Source: Clostridium kluyveri DSM 555 (GTDB lineage Bacteria > Bacillota > Clostridia > Clostridiales > Clostridiaceae). From it: DNA of 64,000 nucleotides. The stretch covers positions 992,001 to 1,056,000 of the forward strand of contig NC_009706.1 in assembly GCF_000016505.1 (NCBI RefSeq). The letters are read 5' to 3'. A program made the position numbers and the translations under genes. This document shows, piece by piece, positions 55,000 to 63,279 of this stretch (positions are counted from its first letter, which is position 1; every line of letters begins with the position of its first letter). Below the pieces are notes generated by a model. It had not been told where the DNA came from. It was given only the letters and a program-made list of their open reading frames with translations, and searched no databases.

Positions 55000-55893
55000 T
55001 TATATGTTTATACAATATTTTTCTCCCATTTTTACAGGATAATAGGATCTTTTGGCTTTTCTAAGACCTTCAATGCCTAAATCTTGTTCTCTATTTATAT
55101 ATTTAACGTCGGATAAATAATTTTCTACAAAGGTTTTATTAGTAAAAGTGTATATTCCCCGTATAGAAGAACTTCCCTTTTCTATGTGAATAATTGCCAT
55201 GTTGGAATTTACTTTTTCCCCTATGGTAAAAGCAGATATTTTGTTATCTACGTATACAGCCATTGCCTTTAAATTTAATTTTTCCATGTTAAATACAATT
55301 TCTTTAATACCTTCTAATTCATATTTTAAATATTTATTACCACTGTTTTTTTGTTTATACCAACTTTGGGCTGCACTTATAATGTCTGTTTTAACTTCTG
55401 AATCATAGAAATCCTTAACGGTATAATTATAGGTTTTTATAAAATAATTATAATGATTTTTTTTGGAATGAAGCTTTTTACCAGATAAGGTAATAAGTTT
55501 TTGAGTGGTGTAAATATAATCAAAATTATTTATATCTGGTTTTGAATGGACAGCCTCCCCATAGATTTCTTTTAAATCACTTAAAAATTTTCCTTCAGCA
55601 TCTTTAAATAAATAGGGCATATTATTTTCTTCTTTATATTCTGTAAGTTTTTTTATTATATTTTTAATATTGTCTTTGGTATATCCTATAGGCTGCATAA
55701 AGTGGTAATTACCATTGAAGTCTTTTTTCTTTATAATAAGAGCATTATCATATATGGTATATGTGATATCACATCCTTTTCTCCATATAATTAGACTGGT
55801 GAAAGAATATTCGCTTGTATCAAAATTATAGTTAACTAAATATTTATCAAAAATGCTTTTATCGTCAATAGTTATAGGTTTAAATATAAGCAT
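55000..55893 (-). CDS. DUF2156 (GNAT-like, phosphatidylglycerol lysyltransferase C-terminal-type) protein
   Basis: 297 residues. The start FKPITIDDKSIFDKYLVNYNFDTSEYSFTSLIIW and the middle SGKKLHSKKNHYNYFIKTY match the soluble DUF2156 family, whose fold is two GNAT-like halves, as in the catalytic part of MprF. There are no membrane helices, so it is not a complete MprF. The C-terminal end YPVKMGEKYCIN is typical. A transfer of an aminoacyl or acyl group to an unknown acceptor is expected. The Shine-Dalgarno is weak. The next gene upstream on the same strand is a GNAT protein, about 77 bases away. Confidence 0.85.
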   Translation of the reverse strand: MLIFKPITIDDKSIFDKYLVNYNFDTSEYSFTSLIIWRKGCDITYTIYDNALIIKKKDFNGNYHFMQPIGYTKDNIKNIIKKLTEYKEENNMPYLFKDAEGKFLSDLKEIYGEAVHSKPDINNFDYIYTTQKLITLSGKKLHSKKNHYNYFIKTYNYTVKDFYDSEVKTDIISAAQSWYKQKNSGNKYLKYELEGIKEIVFNMEKLNLKAMAVYVDNKISAFTIGEKVNSNMAIIHIEKGSSSIRGIYTFTNKTFVENYLSDVKYINREQDLGIEGLRKAKRSYYPVKMGEKYCINI

Positions 55894-55970
55894 AAAAATT
55901 CTGCAACTTAATAAAATAGTGCATACATTAAAAAATGGAGCACATTATTCTACTAGCAGTATACCTCCTT

Positions 55971-56525
55971 TTAGTATTTTGTATTAAGTTTCCATTCTGA
56001 TCTTAGTATGCCATAAAGGTACATATCATACCTAATTCCATCTCTATGAATAAATTCCCTATAGGTTCCTTCTTTTTTAAACCCTAATTTTTCATATAGT
56101 TTTATGGCTGGCGTATTATAAGATAGAACAGTAAGTTGTATTCTATGAAAATTTAACTCTTGAAAACCAAATTCCATGGTAAGGTATAGTGATTCTTGTC
56201 CTATACCATGTCCCCTAAAGTCATCATCCCCTATACCTATGTATATTGTTGCAGTACCATTATTCCAAAGTATATTTTCAAATCCTGTAATTCCAATTAT
56301 TTTATTCTGTCTTATAGAGTTCACAGCAAAAATGAATTTATCGGAACTTTCTTTTGAATTTTTTATTATACTTTTTAATTCTTCCAAGCTTTTTGGAAAA
56401 GCAGCTGTGACATCAAAGTTTCTTAGAAATAATATGTCATTATACCATTTTTCCAGATAATTTAGATGCTCTTCTTTAAAAGAAGTAAGAAATACATTAG
56501 AACCTTTCAGCAAATTTTTAATCAA
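55971..56525 (-). CDS. GNAT N-acetyltransferase, RimJ/RimL-like
   Basis: 184 residues from the TTG at 56525, which lies eight bases after AGAGGTG; the longer frame to 56546 would include that site. The GNAT core has the acetyl-CoA loop GIGDDDFRGHGIGQESL, NFHRIQLTVLSYNTPAIKLYEKLGFKKEG and the final YREFIHRDGIRYDMYLYGIL, typical of the RimJ/RimL/SpeG group that acetylates protein N-termini, polyamines or small amines. The substrate is unknown. It could be co-transcribed with the DUF2156 gene. Confidence 0.85.
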   Translation of the reverse strand: MIKNLLKGSNVFLTSFKEEHLNYLEKWYNDILFLRNFDVTAAFPKSLEELKSIIKNSKESSDKFIFAVNSIRQNKIIGITGFENILWNNGTATIYIGIGDDDFRGHGIGQESLYLTMEFGFQELNFHRIQLTVLSYNTPAIKLYEKLGFKKEGTYREFIHRDGIRYDMYLYGILRSEWKLNTKY

Positions 56526-56556
56526 GACGTACTCACCTCTTATCAAATGATTCGGA

Positions 56557-56729
56557 GGTTCAGATGGAATTTGCTATAGAGAAATGTTTTTTCCATCTGA
56601 ACCTTATTAACAGTATTCTTAGTGTCTTTAGCATTTAAAATACGTTATCCTTTAGGGAAAGAATTTATCCGGCTGCGCTTATCTCCCATTTTAAAGACCA
56701 TGGAAGTATTAGCCATGGCAGCGTTGGGA
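56557..56729 (+). repeat. Structured repeat, copy B (related to 3828-3918)
   Basis: A perfect 13-bp stem (56557-56569 with 56591-56603, arm GGTTCAGATGGAA) presents TTGCTATAGAGAAATG (56571-56586) in its loop. About 90 bases later come TATCTCCCATTTTAAAGA (56680-56697), CCATGG, AGTATTA (56705-56711), CCATGG (56713-56718) and TTGGGA (56724-56729). TCCCA pairs with TTGGGA and the two CCATGG units pair with each other, giving a closed double hairpin. The order of blocks equals copy A. The rest of 56547-56960 is AT-rich with no gene seen. Class unknown. Confidence 0.55.
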
Positions 56730-56960
56730 TAAAAATTAGAACTAAATAATAATGACTTTTTTGACATAACTATTATAACTCATAAGCTGTATAAAATTCA
56801 ATTTTGAAATGAGTGGGATATTGTTTATTTTTTATATATTATAATATATTTTTATTTACTATTATATGAAATTAATATAAACTTTAATAATATGTAAAAC
56901 CTTTCTAGGTTAAAAAACTTAATTTACTAAATCAATAAGTGATATTTTTATAAAGGGCTG

Positions 56961-57581
56961 ATGTATGTGAATGTAAACTACCAAAATGAATTGAATAAAA
57001 TCATAGATAAAATTATATATGAGAAAAAAACTCCTTCACTATTGCTTCACAGCTGTTGTGCTCCCTGCAGCAGTTATGTATTAGAATATTTATGTAATTA
57101 TTTTTATATAACGGTTTTTTATTATAATCCTAATATATATCCTTATGAAGAATATATAAAAAGAGTTAAGGAACAAAGAAAATTTATTCTCAATTTTAAT
57201 ACTAATGATAAAATAAATTTTATAGAGGGTTCCTATGACAGTGAAAAATTTTATTTTATATCCGAAGGACTTGAAAAAGAGAAAGAAGGTGGTCTAAGGT
57301 GTTTTAAATGCTATAAATTGAGACTTGAGGAGACGGCAAAACTTGCTAAAGAGGCAAATTATGATTATTTTACTACTACTTTAACCATAAGTCCTTATAA
57401 AAATGCACAGAAATTGAATTGTATAGGAAAAGATTTAGCTGATAAATATAAAATTAAATATTTGTACTCAGATTTCAAAAAGAAAAATGGGTATAAAAGA
57501 TCTATTGAACTTTCTAAGGAATATAATTTATACAGACAAAATTATTGTGGTTGTATATTTTCTAAAAATGAGCTATCATAA
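56961..57581 (+). CDS. queH: Epoxyqueuosine reductase QueH
   Basis: 206 residues of the former DUF208 family, which reduces epoxyqueuosine in tRNA to queuosine, the last step of Q synthesis, as an alternative to QueG. Metal/iron-sulfur cysteines are seen as C32, C33 and C36 (HSCCAPCSSY) and C114, C117 (GGLRCFKCYKLR). Also present are TTTLTISPYKN and a late QNYCGCIFS. The length is typical. The start may be the ATG at 56961 or the GTG at 56967; AAAGGG is rather close to the former. No other queuosine gene is in the window. Confidence 0.92.
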   Translation: MYVNVNYQNELNKIIDKIIYEKKTPSLLLHSCCAPCSSYVLEYLCNYFYITVFYYNPNIYPYEEYIKRVKEQRKFILNFNTNDKINFIEGSYDSEKFYFISEGLEKEKEGGLRCFKCYKLRLEETAKLAKEANYDYFTTTLTISPYKNAQKLNCIGKDLADKYKIKYLYSDFKKKNGYKRSIELSKEYNLYRQNYCGCIFSKNELS

Positions 57582-57640
57582 GGTATTAATTTAAAGGTTG
57601 TTTATAAAAAGTATAACAGATAAGGAATGGAGGAATAAAA

Positions 57641-58816
57641 TTGCAGTATAATTTTGACCAAGTTGTTTCTAGAAGGGATACCCATTGTGTTAAATGGGAT
57701 TTCAGTAAAAAACAATGTGAGGGAAAATATATTATTCCTATGTCTATAGCAGATATGGACTTTGAAACTGTACCTGAAGTTAAGAAAGCAATAATTCAAA
57801 GAGCGAATCAGGGCATTTATGGATATACAAAAGTTAATGAGGGTTATTATGAGTCCATAATGAACTGGATGATGAAAAGGCACAGTTGGGAGCTAAAAAA
57901 AGATTGGATTGTTGTTAGTTCAGGGGTTGTTCCTGCTATAAATAATATTATAAAAGCTTTTACTCACCCAGGAGATAAAGTTATTTTACAATCACCAGTT
58001 TATTATCCTTTTTATAAAGCTATAGTGAGAAATGGCTGTGCAATAGTAGATAATCCTCTCAAGTTTGTTCAGGGAAAGTATTATATGGATTTTAAGGACT
58101 TAGAGCATAAGTTAAAACATCCTCGAGTTAAGCTGCTAATATTATGCAGTCCTCATAATCCAGTTGGAAGGGTATGGACTGGAGAGGAATTAAGAAAGTT
58201 AGGAGAAATGTGTATAAAAAATAATGTACTTATAGTATCTGATGAGATTCATTCAGATTTGGTATATAAAAATTATAAGCATATACCTTTAGCTGCAATA
58301 TCAAATGATATTAGAGAAAATTCTATAATATGTACTGCACCAAGCAAAACTTTCAATTTGGCGGGTCTACAGGTCTCAAATATAATTATACCAAAGGATA
58401 AATTAAGACGGGAATATATTATACAACTGGAGAATGCAGCAGCATTAAGTATTAATTTATTTGGTATGATAGCTTGTGAAACAGCCTATAAATATGGAGA
58501 AGGATGGCTGGATCAGCTTATAGATTATTTATATGAAAATAAAGAGGTTGTAAAAAAATATGTAGGGGAAAGAATACCTAAACTTAAAATTATTGAACCG
58601 GAAGGTACTTATTTATTATGGATAGATTGCAGAGAATTAGGTATGAATGGAATGGAGCTTAAAGATTTTATGCTTACCAGAGCGAAAATTCAGTTTAATG
58701 AAGGATTTACCTTCGGAAAAAGTGGAGAGGGTTTTGAAAGAATGAATATTGCTTGTCCTAGGGATGTTCTAAGAGAGGCTTTGGGAAGAATTGAAGAAGC
58801 TGTAAATAATTTGTAA
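57641..58816 (+). CDS. PatB/MalY-type PLP aminotransferase, probable C-S lyase
   Basis: 391 residues from a TTG start set by GGAGG seven bases before it. This is a class I/II aminotransferase fold. The start RRDTHCVKWDF and PMSIADMDFETVPEV match PatB/MalY. The cofactor lysine lies in APSKTFNLAGLQ, with SDEIHSDLVY before it. Enzymes of this branch cleave cystathionine or cysteine S-conjugates, giving a thiol, pyruvate and ammonia (beta-lyase), and some also have regulatory roles. It could link to the sulfur genes in this window, but it is not in their operons. The asparaginase gene follows 54 bases later. Confidence 0.88.
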   Translation: MQYNFDQVVSRRDTHCVKWDFSKKQCEGKYIIPMSIADMDFETVPEVKKAIIQRANQGIYGYTKVNEGYYESIMNWMMKRHSWELKKDWIVVSSGVVPAINNIIKAFTHPGDKVILQSPVYYPFYKAIVRNGCAIVDNPLKFVQGKYYMDFKDLEHKLKHPRVKLLILCSPHNPVGRVWTGEELRKLGEMCIKNNVLIVSDEIHSDLVYKNYKHIPLAAISNDIRENSIICTAPSKTFNLAGLQVSNIIIPKDKLRREYIIQLENAAALSINLFGMIACETAYKYGEGWLDQLIDYLYENKEVVKKYVGERIPKLKIIEPEGTYLLWIDCRELGMNGMELKDFMLTRAKIQFNEGFTFGKSGEGFERMNIACPRDVLREALGRIEEAVNNL

Positions 58817-58870
58817 TAAATTTACAAATAGTATAATTGATTATACTATTTTATTTTTGGAGGGGTTCTT

Positions 58871-59878
58871 GTGTCAGAAATAGCAGTAAAAGTTACGAGA
58901 GGATCTTTAGTTGAAAGTATTCATAGAGCAGATATAGCTGTAGTAAACAGTAAAGGTAAACTCCTTTATAGTTTGGGAAACCCATATAAGATTACATATA
59001 TGCGTTCTGCGGCAAAGCCAATACAAACTTTAAATGTTATATTGTCTGGAGCCGATGAAAAATTTTCTTTTACGGACGAAGAAATAGCCATAATGTGTGC
59101 TTCTCATTATGGAGAGGATTTTCATAGAAAAACCGTAAATAACATACTAAAAAAGATAGGACTTGGCATAGATAATCTGTTGTGTGGTTCCACTTTGTCC
59201 CTCAATGAGGAATATGCTGAAAAACTGCTATGGAATCATGTGGAAATAAATCCTTCTTATACTGACTGTTCTGGAAAGCATTGTGGAATACTTTCCATAT
59301 GTGTTTTGAAAGGGTATGATATAAGTAGCTACAATCTTTTGGAACATCCTGTACAAAAAGAAATAAAGAAAATAGTATGTAAAGTTTGTTCTGTGAAAGA
59401 GAACGGCATAATTGTAGGTGTAGATGGATGCACTGTGCCCATTTTTGGAATGCCGCTTTATAATATGGCACTAGGATTTTGTAAAATGGCCAACAGCAGT
59501 GTATTTACAGAAGAGTATAAAAATGCTGCTGATAGAGTATTTAAGGCCATGACAAGGGCACCGGAGATGGTAGCCGGAACGGGAGGTTTTTGTACCGAAC
59601 TTATGAAAAACACCGGAGGCAGACTCATAGGAAAACTTGGCGCAGAGGGAGTATACTGTATAGGAGTAAAAGATATGGATTTAGGTATAGCAATTAAGAT
59701 AGAAGATGGTAGTACACGAGCTTTATGGCCCACAGCAGTTAAATGTCTGGAAGATTTAAAAGTTTTAAAGGAAGAAGAAAAAAGAACTTTAAGTAAATTT
59801 AAAATTAAGGATAATATTAACAATATAAAGGAGAAGATAGGAGAAATATTCCCTGATTTTCGTTTGAATAAAAATTAA
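58871..59878 (+). CDS. L-asparaginase of the Rhizobium etli (AnsA/ReAII, PF06089) type
   Basis: 335 residues from a GTG after GGAGGGG. It belongs to the thermolabile asparaginase family unrelated to E. coli asparaginases. Catalytic positions described for R. etli enzymes are visible in order: S46 and K49 in RSAAKPIQ, C133 and K136 in DCSGKHCGIL, and the cysteine in GVDGCTVPIFGMP. The C-terminal part includes GTGGFCTELM and LGAEGVYCIGV. It should turn asparagine into aspartate and ammonia in the cytoplasm, opposing AsnA and AsnB from the same window. Its substrate range may include other amides. Confidence 0.9.
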   Translation: MSEIAVKVTRGSLVESIHRADIAVVNSKGKLLYSLGNPYKITYMRSAAKPIQTLNVILSGADEKFSFTDEEIAIMCASHYGEDFHRKTVNNILKKIGLGIDNLLCGSTLSLNEEYAEKLLWNHVEINPSYTDCSGKHCGILSICVLKGYDISSYNLLEHPVQKEIKKIVCKVCSVKENGIIVGVDGCTVPIFGMPLYNMALGFCKMANSSVFTEEYKNAADRVFKAMTRAPEMVAGTGGFCTELMKNTGGRLIGKLGAEGVYCIGVKDMDLGIAIKIEDGSTRALWPTAVKCLEDLKVLKEEEKRTLSKFKIKDNINNIKEKIGEIFPDFRLNKN

Positions 59879-59959
59879 AAATTAAATTTTTAATTTTATT
59901 GAAGCAAGAATGAAATGTATTTCGTCTAATATGTATCGAGGAAGTATTGTTTTGGATTA

Positions 59960-59999
59960 AGTGGGCGTTATTATTTATAATATTGCCTGCTTTTGTTTT
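59960..59999 (+). terminator. Probable terminator of the asparaginase gene
   Basis: GGCGTTATTA (59964-59973) pairs with TAATATTGCC (59978-59987) with one mismatch; outer AAG/CTT pairs and a TTTTGTTTTT tract follow. Confidence 0.65.
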
Positions 60000-60006
60000 T
60001 ATGTAA

Positions 60007-60051
60007 AAATACATCCTATTAAATTTCATAGAAATTTAATAGGATGTATTT
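60007..60051. repeat. 20-bp perfect inverted repeat with 5-base loop
   Basis: 60007-60026 (AAATACATCCTATTAAATTT) and 60032-60051 are exact reverse complements around CATAG. It sits just after the asparaginase terminator; GATGAAATCG, not a T-run, follows. In 59879-60248 there is also a 16-base palindrome at 60149-60164 (AATATCATATGATATT) and a TATAAT box near 60220, but no gene. Confidence 0.6.
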
Positions 60052-60248
60052 GATGAAATCGGGGGTTCTCATTTTTAAGTAAAATTATTGTACTGTTCAG
60101 CTTAGGTTATTATTTTGAAGAGACATTAACTAATATTAATAATAACATAATATCATATGATATTCAATATCATTAAATAATATTATTATAAAAAGAAAAA
60201 TATATATTATGAATATAGTATAATGTAATTTAGAAAGGTGGGATTAAA

Positions 60249-61997
60249 GTGAATATAATAACAAGATTTTTAAGTTATTATAAACCATATAGATTTCTAT
60301 TTTTTACAGATATGGTTTGTGCATTTTTAGTTTCAATAGTAGATTTATCTTTTCCTTTAATTTTAAGTTATCTTTCAAAGAATTTTTTTATTAGGGATAA
60401 AAGTGTAGTGTTGGAAGGGCTGATTTACATAGGCATAGCATTAGTGGCTATGTACATATTAAAATATTTTTGCCAATATTTTATAGCTTCCTGGGGACAT
60501 ATTATGGGAGCTAGAATGGAAAATAATATGAGAAGTGATTTGTTTAATCATCTTCAAAAGCTGTCATTTTCTTATTATGACAATAATAACACAGGACAGA
60601 TGATGTCAAGACTTGTATCTGATCTTTTTGATATATCGGAACTTGCACATCATGGACCAGAAAATGTATTTATATCCCTCGTTAAAATTATAGGTTCTTT
60701 TGTAATATTATTATTTATAAATGTTAAAATGACATTAATTTTATTTTTAGTTACTATAGCTATGGTAGTATTTTCAGTATGTAAAAATAAAAAAATGCAG
60801 TATATATTTTTAGATAACAGGAAAAAAATGGCAAATATAAATGCATCAGTTCAAGATAGCCTGGAAGGAATACGAGCGGTGAAGTCTTTTGGAAATGAAG
60901 ATTTGGAAGAAAGAAAATTCAGTAAAAATAACGATGAATATCTAAATTCCAGGGCAGATAGCTATAAAGTTATGGGAGAATTTATTGCAGGCAATTCTTT
61001 TTTTCAGGGGATATTATATGTTTCTATAATAGTTTCTGGAGGTATATTTTTCACTGAAGGTTCTTTAAGAATATCAGATTTAGCAGTATATGCATTATAT
61101 GTAAATATTTTTATAAATCCTATAGATATACTTATTAATTTTGCAGAACAATTTCAAAAAGGTTATGCTGGCTTTAGGAGATTTATGGAGATAATAGAAA
61201 CTGAACCAGAAATAATTGATAGTAAGGATGCTGTAGTACTTGAGAATGTAAAAGGCGATATAGAGTATAAAAATGTATATTTTAATTATCATAGTAAGCA
61301 CAATGTGTTGAATAATATAAATGTAAGTATAAAAGCTGGCGAAAATATTGCATTAGTTGGTCCTTCTGGTGCAGGGAAGACAACCATATGTTCTCTGCTT
61401 CCAAGGTTTTATGATGTGACAGGAGGTGCTGTAACAATAGATGGAAAAGACATAAGAAATTTAACTATTGAATCTCTTAGAAATTCTATTGGAATTGTAC
61501 AGCAGGAGGTTTATATGTTTTCTGGTACTGTAAAAGAAAATATAAAGTATGGAAGGCCAGATGCTTCTGATGAAGAGGTAATAAAAGCTGCAAAAGAGGC
61601 CAATATTCATGAATATATAATGACATTACCTAAGGGCTATGATACTTATATAGGTCAGCATGGAGTAAAACTTTCAGGAGGCCAAAAACAAAGGATATCT
61701 ATTTCAAGAGTGTTTTTAAAAAACCCTCCTATATTAATATTGGATGAGGCAACATCCGCTTTAGATAATGAAAGCGAGAGATTTATACAAAATTCTCTTG
61801 AAAAACTCTCTAAGAATAGAACTACAATAGTAATTGCCCATAGATTGAGTACCATAAGAAATGCAGACGAGATAATAGTAATTGATAATGAGGGAATCAA
61901 AGAGAGAGGAAATCATGAGGAACTTTTAAGAAAAAAAGGATTATATTTTTATTATTATAATATGCAGTTTCAAGGATTAAATTCTGTATCAAACTGA
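60249..61997 (+). CDS. ABC exporter half-transporter (membrane plus ATPase)
   Basis: 582 residues. The membrane domain (about 1-310) has about six helices and the SFSYYDNNNTGQMMSRLVSD coupling region. The nucleotide-binding domain (about 335-582) has Walker A GPSGAGKTT (about 372-380), Q-loop IVQQEVYMFSGTV, signature LSGGQKQRISISR, Walker B ILILDEATSALD and the switch histidine IAHRLSTI. It resembles the MsbA/BmrA/LmrA-like exporters for lipids or drugs and would function as a homodimer. The GTG start follows AAAGGTGGG. The cargo is unknown. Confidence 0.92.
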   Translation: MNIITRFLSYYKPYRFLFFTDMVCAFLVSIVDLSFPLILSYLSKNFFIRDKSVVLEGLIYIGIALVAMYILKYFCQYFIASWGHIMGARMENNMRSDLFNHLQKLSFSYYDNNNTGQMMSRLVSDLFDISELAHHGPENVFISLVKIIGSFVILLFINVKMTLILFLVTIAMVVFSVCKNKKMQYIFLDNRKKMANINASVQDSLEGIRAVKSFGNEDLEERKFSKNNDEYLNSRADSYKVMGEFIAGNSFFQGILYVSIIVSGGIFFTEGSLRISDLAVYALYVNIFINPIDILINFAEQFQKGYAGFRRFMEIIETEPEIIDSKDAVVLENVKGDIEYKNVYFNYHSKHNVLNNINVSIKAGENIALVGPSGAGKTTICSLLPRFYDVTGGAVTIDGKDIRNLTIESLRNSIGIVQQEVYMFSGTVKENIKYGRPDASDEEVIKAAKEANIHEYIMTLPKGYDTYIGQHGVKLSGGQKQRISISRVFLKNPPILILDEATSALDNESERFIQNSLEKLSKNRTTIVIAHRLSTIRNADEIIVIDNEGIKERGNHEELLRKKGLYFYYYNMQFQGLNSVSN

Positions 61998-62046
61998 ATA
62001 AATAAATCATATAATAAAATTAATTCTAAATTATAAAAATTAACTA

Positions 62047-62075
62047 TTGACAAAAGAACTAAAAAATTATATAGT
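62047..62075 (+). promoter_or_regulatory. Sigma-A promoter of the SAM-riboswitch operon
   Basis: TTGACA (62047-62052), 17 bases, TATAGT (62070-62075), 50 bases before the riboswitch aptamer. Confidence 0.72.
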
Positions 62076-62124
62076 ACTATCAATAAGTAAAAGTATATTA
62101 TGTGAATTAAAATTTAATATAAAA

Positions 62125-62239
62125 CTTCTTATCAAGAGAGGCGGAGGGACTGGCCCTATGATGCCCGGCAACCTGAATGTTATTTGTTCAATGGTGCCAA
62201 TTCCTGCGGGGTAACCTGAAAGATGAGATATTAAGAAAG
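62125..62239 (+). promoter_or_regulatory. SAM-I (S-box) riboswitch
   Basis: The conserved S-box blocks appear in order: CTTATCAAGAGAGGCGGAGGG (from 62128), ACTGGCCC, TGATGCCCGGCAACC (about 62159-62173), GGTGCCAATTCCTGC (about 62193-62207), GGGTAACCTGAAAGATGAGA. P1 is formed by CTTCTTATC with GATATTAAGAAAG. SAM binding should hold P1, free the terminator at 62245-62277 and stop transcription, so the genes behind it are expressed when SAM is low. The genes controlled are nitrogenase-like rather than standard methionine genes. Confidence 0.95.
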
Positions 62240-62244
62240 AGTTA

Positions 62245-62277
62245 AACTTCTTACATTTCATCTGTAAGAAGTTTTTT
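62245..62277 (+). terminator. SAM riboswitch terminator
   Basis: AACTTCTTAC (62245-62254) pairs with GTAAGAAGTT (62264-62273), then TTTT. Its left arm repeats the P1 5-prime strand, so TAAGAA of P1 can pair with either: the expected on/off switch. Confidence 0.9.
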
Positions 62278-62299
62278 ATTGTATAATATTAATTTCGAT

Positions 62300-62368
62300 A
62301 CCTTAGTTGACCAGACACACTGGAGACTAGGTAAACTGAAGTTTATTCGGTTTACTTGGTCTTTTTTT
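62300..62368 (+). promoter_or_regulatory. Second attenuator-like hairpin pair before the NifH-like gene
   Basis: Terminator: 62324-62336 (AGACTAGGTAAAC) pairs over 13 positions with 62350-62362 (GTTTACTTGGTCT), followed by seven T. Competing hairpin: ACCTTAGT (62300-62307) with ACTAGGT (62326-62332), one T bulged, enclosing a CCAG/CTGG stem (62311-62314/62320-62323). The two share 62326-62332 and cannot coexist. No known aptamer or T-box is recognised. The sensed signal is unknown. Confidence 0.6.
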
Positions 62369-62376
62369 ATATTTAA

Positions 62377-63255
<879 letters not shown>

Positions 63256-63279
63256 ATAGAGAATAGAAAGGGTGATACA

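Noticed and set aside
62300-62332. ANTAR-type antitermination hairpin
   Set aside because: The inner loop is five bases (ACACA), and a second small hairpin with a matching hexaloop was not found.
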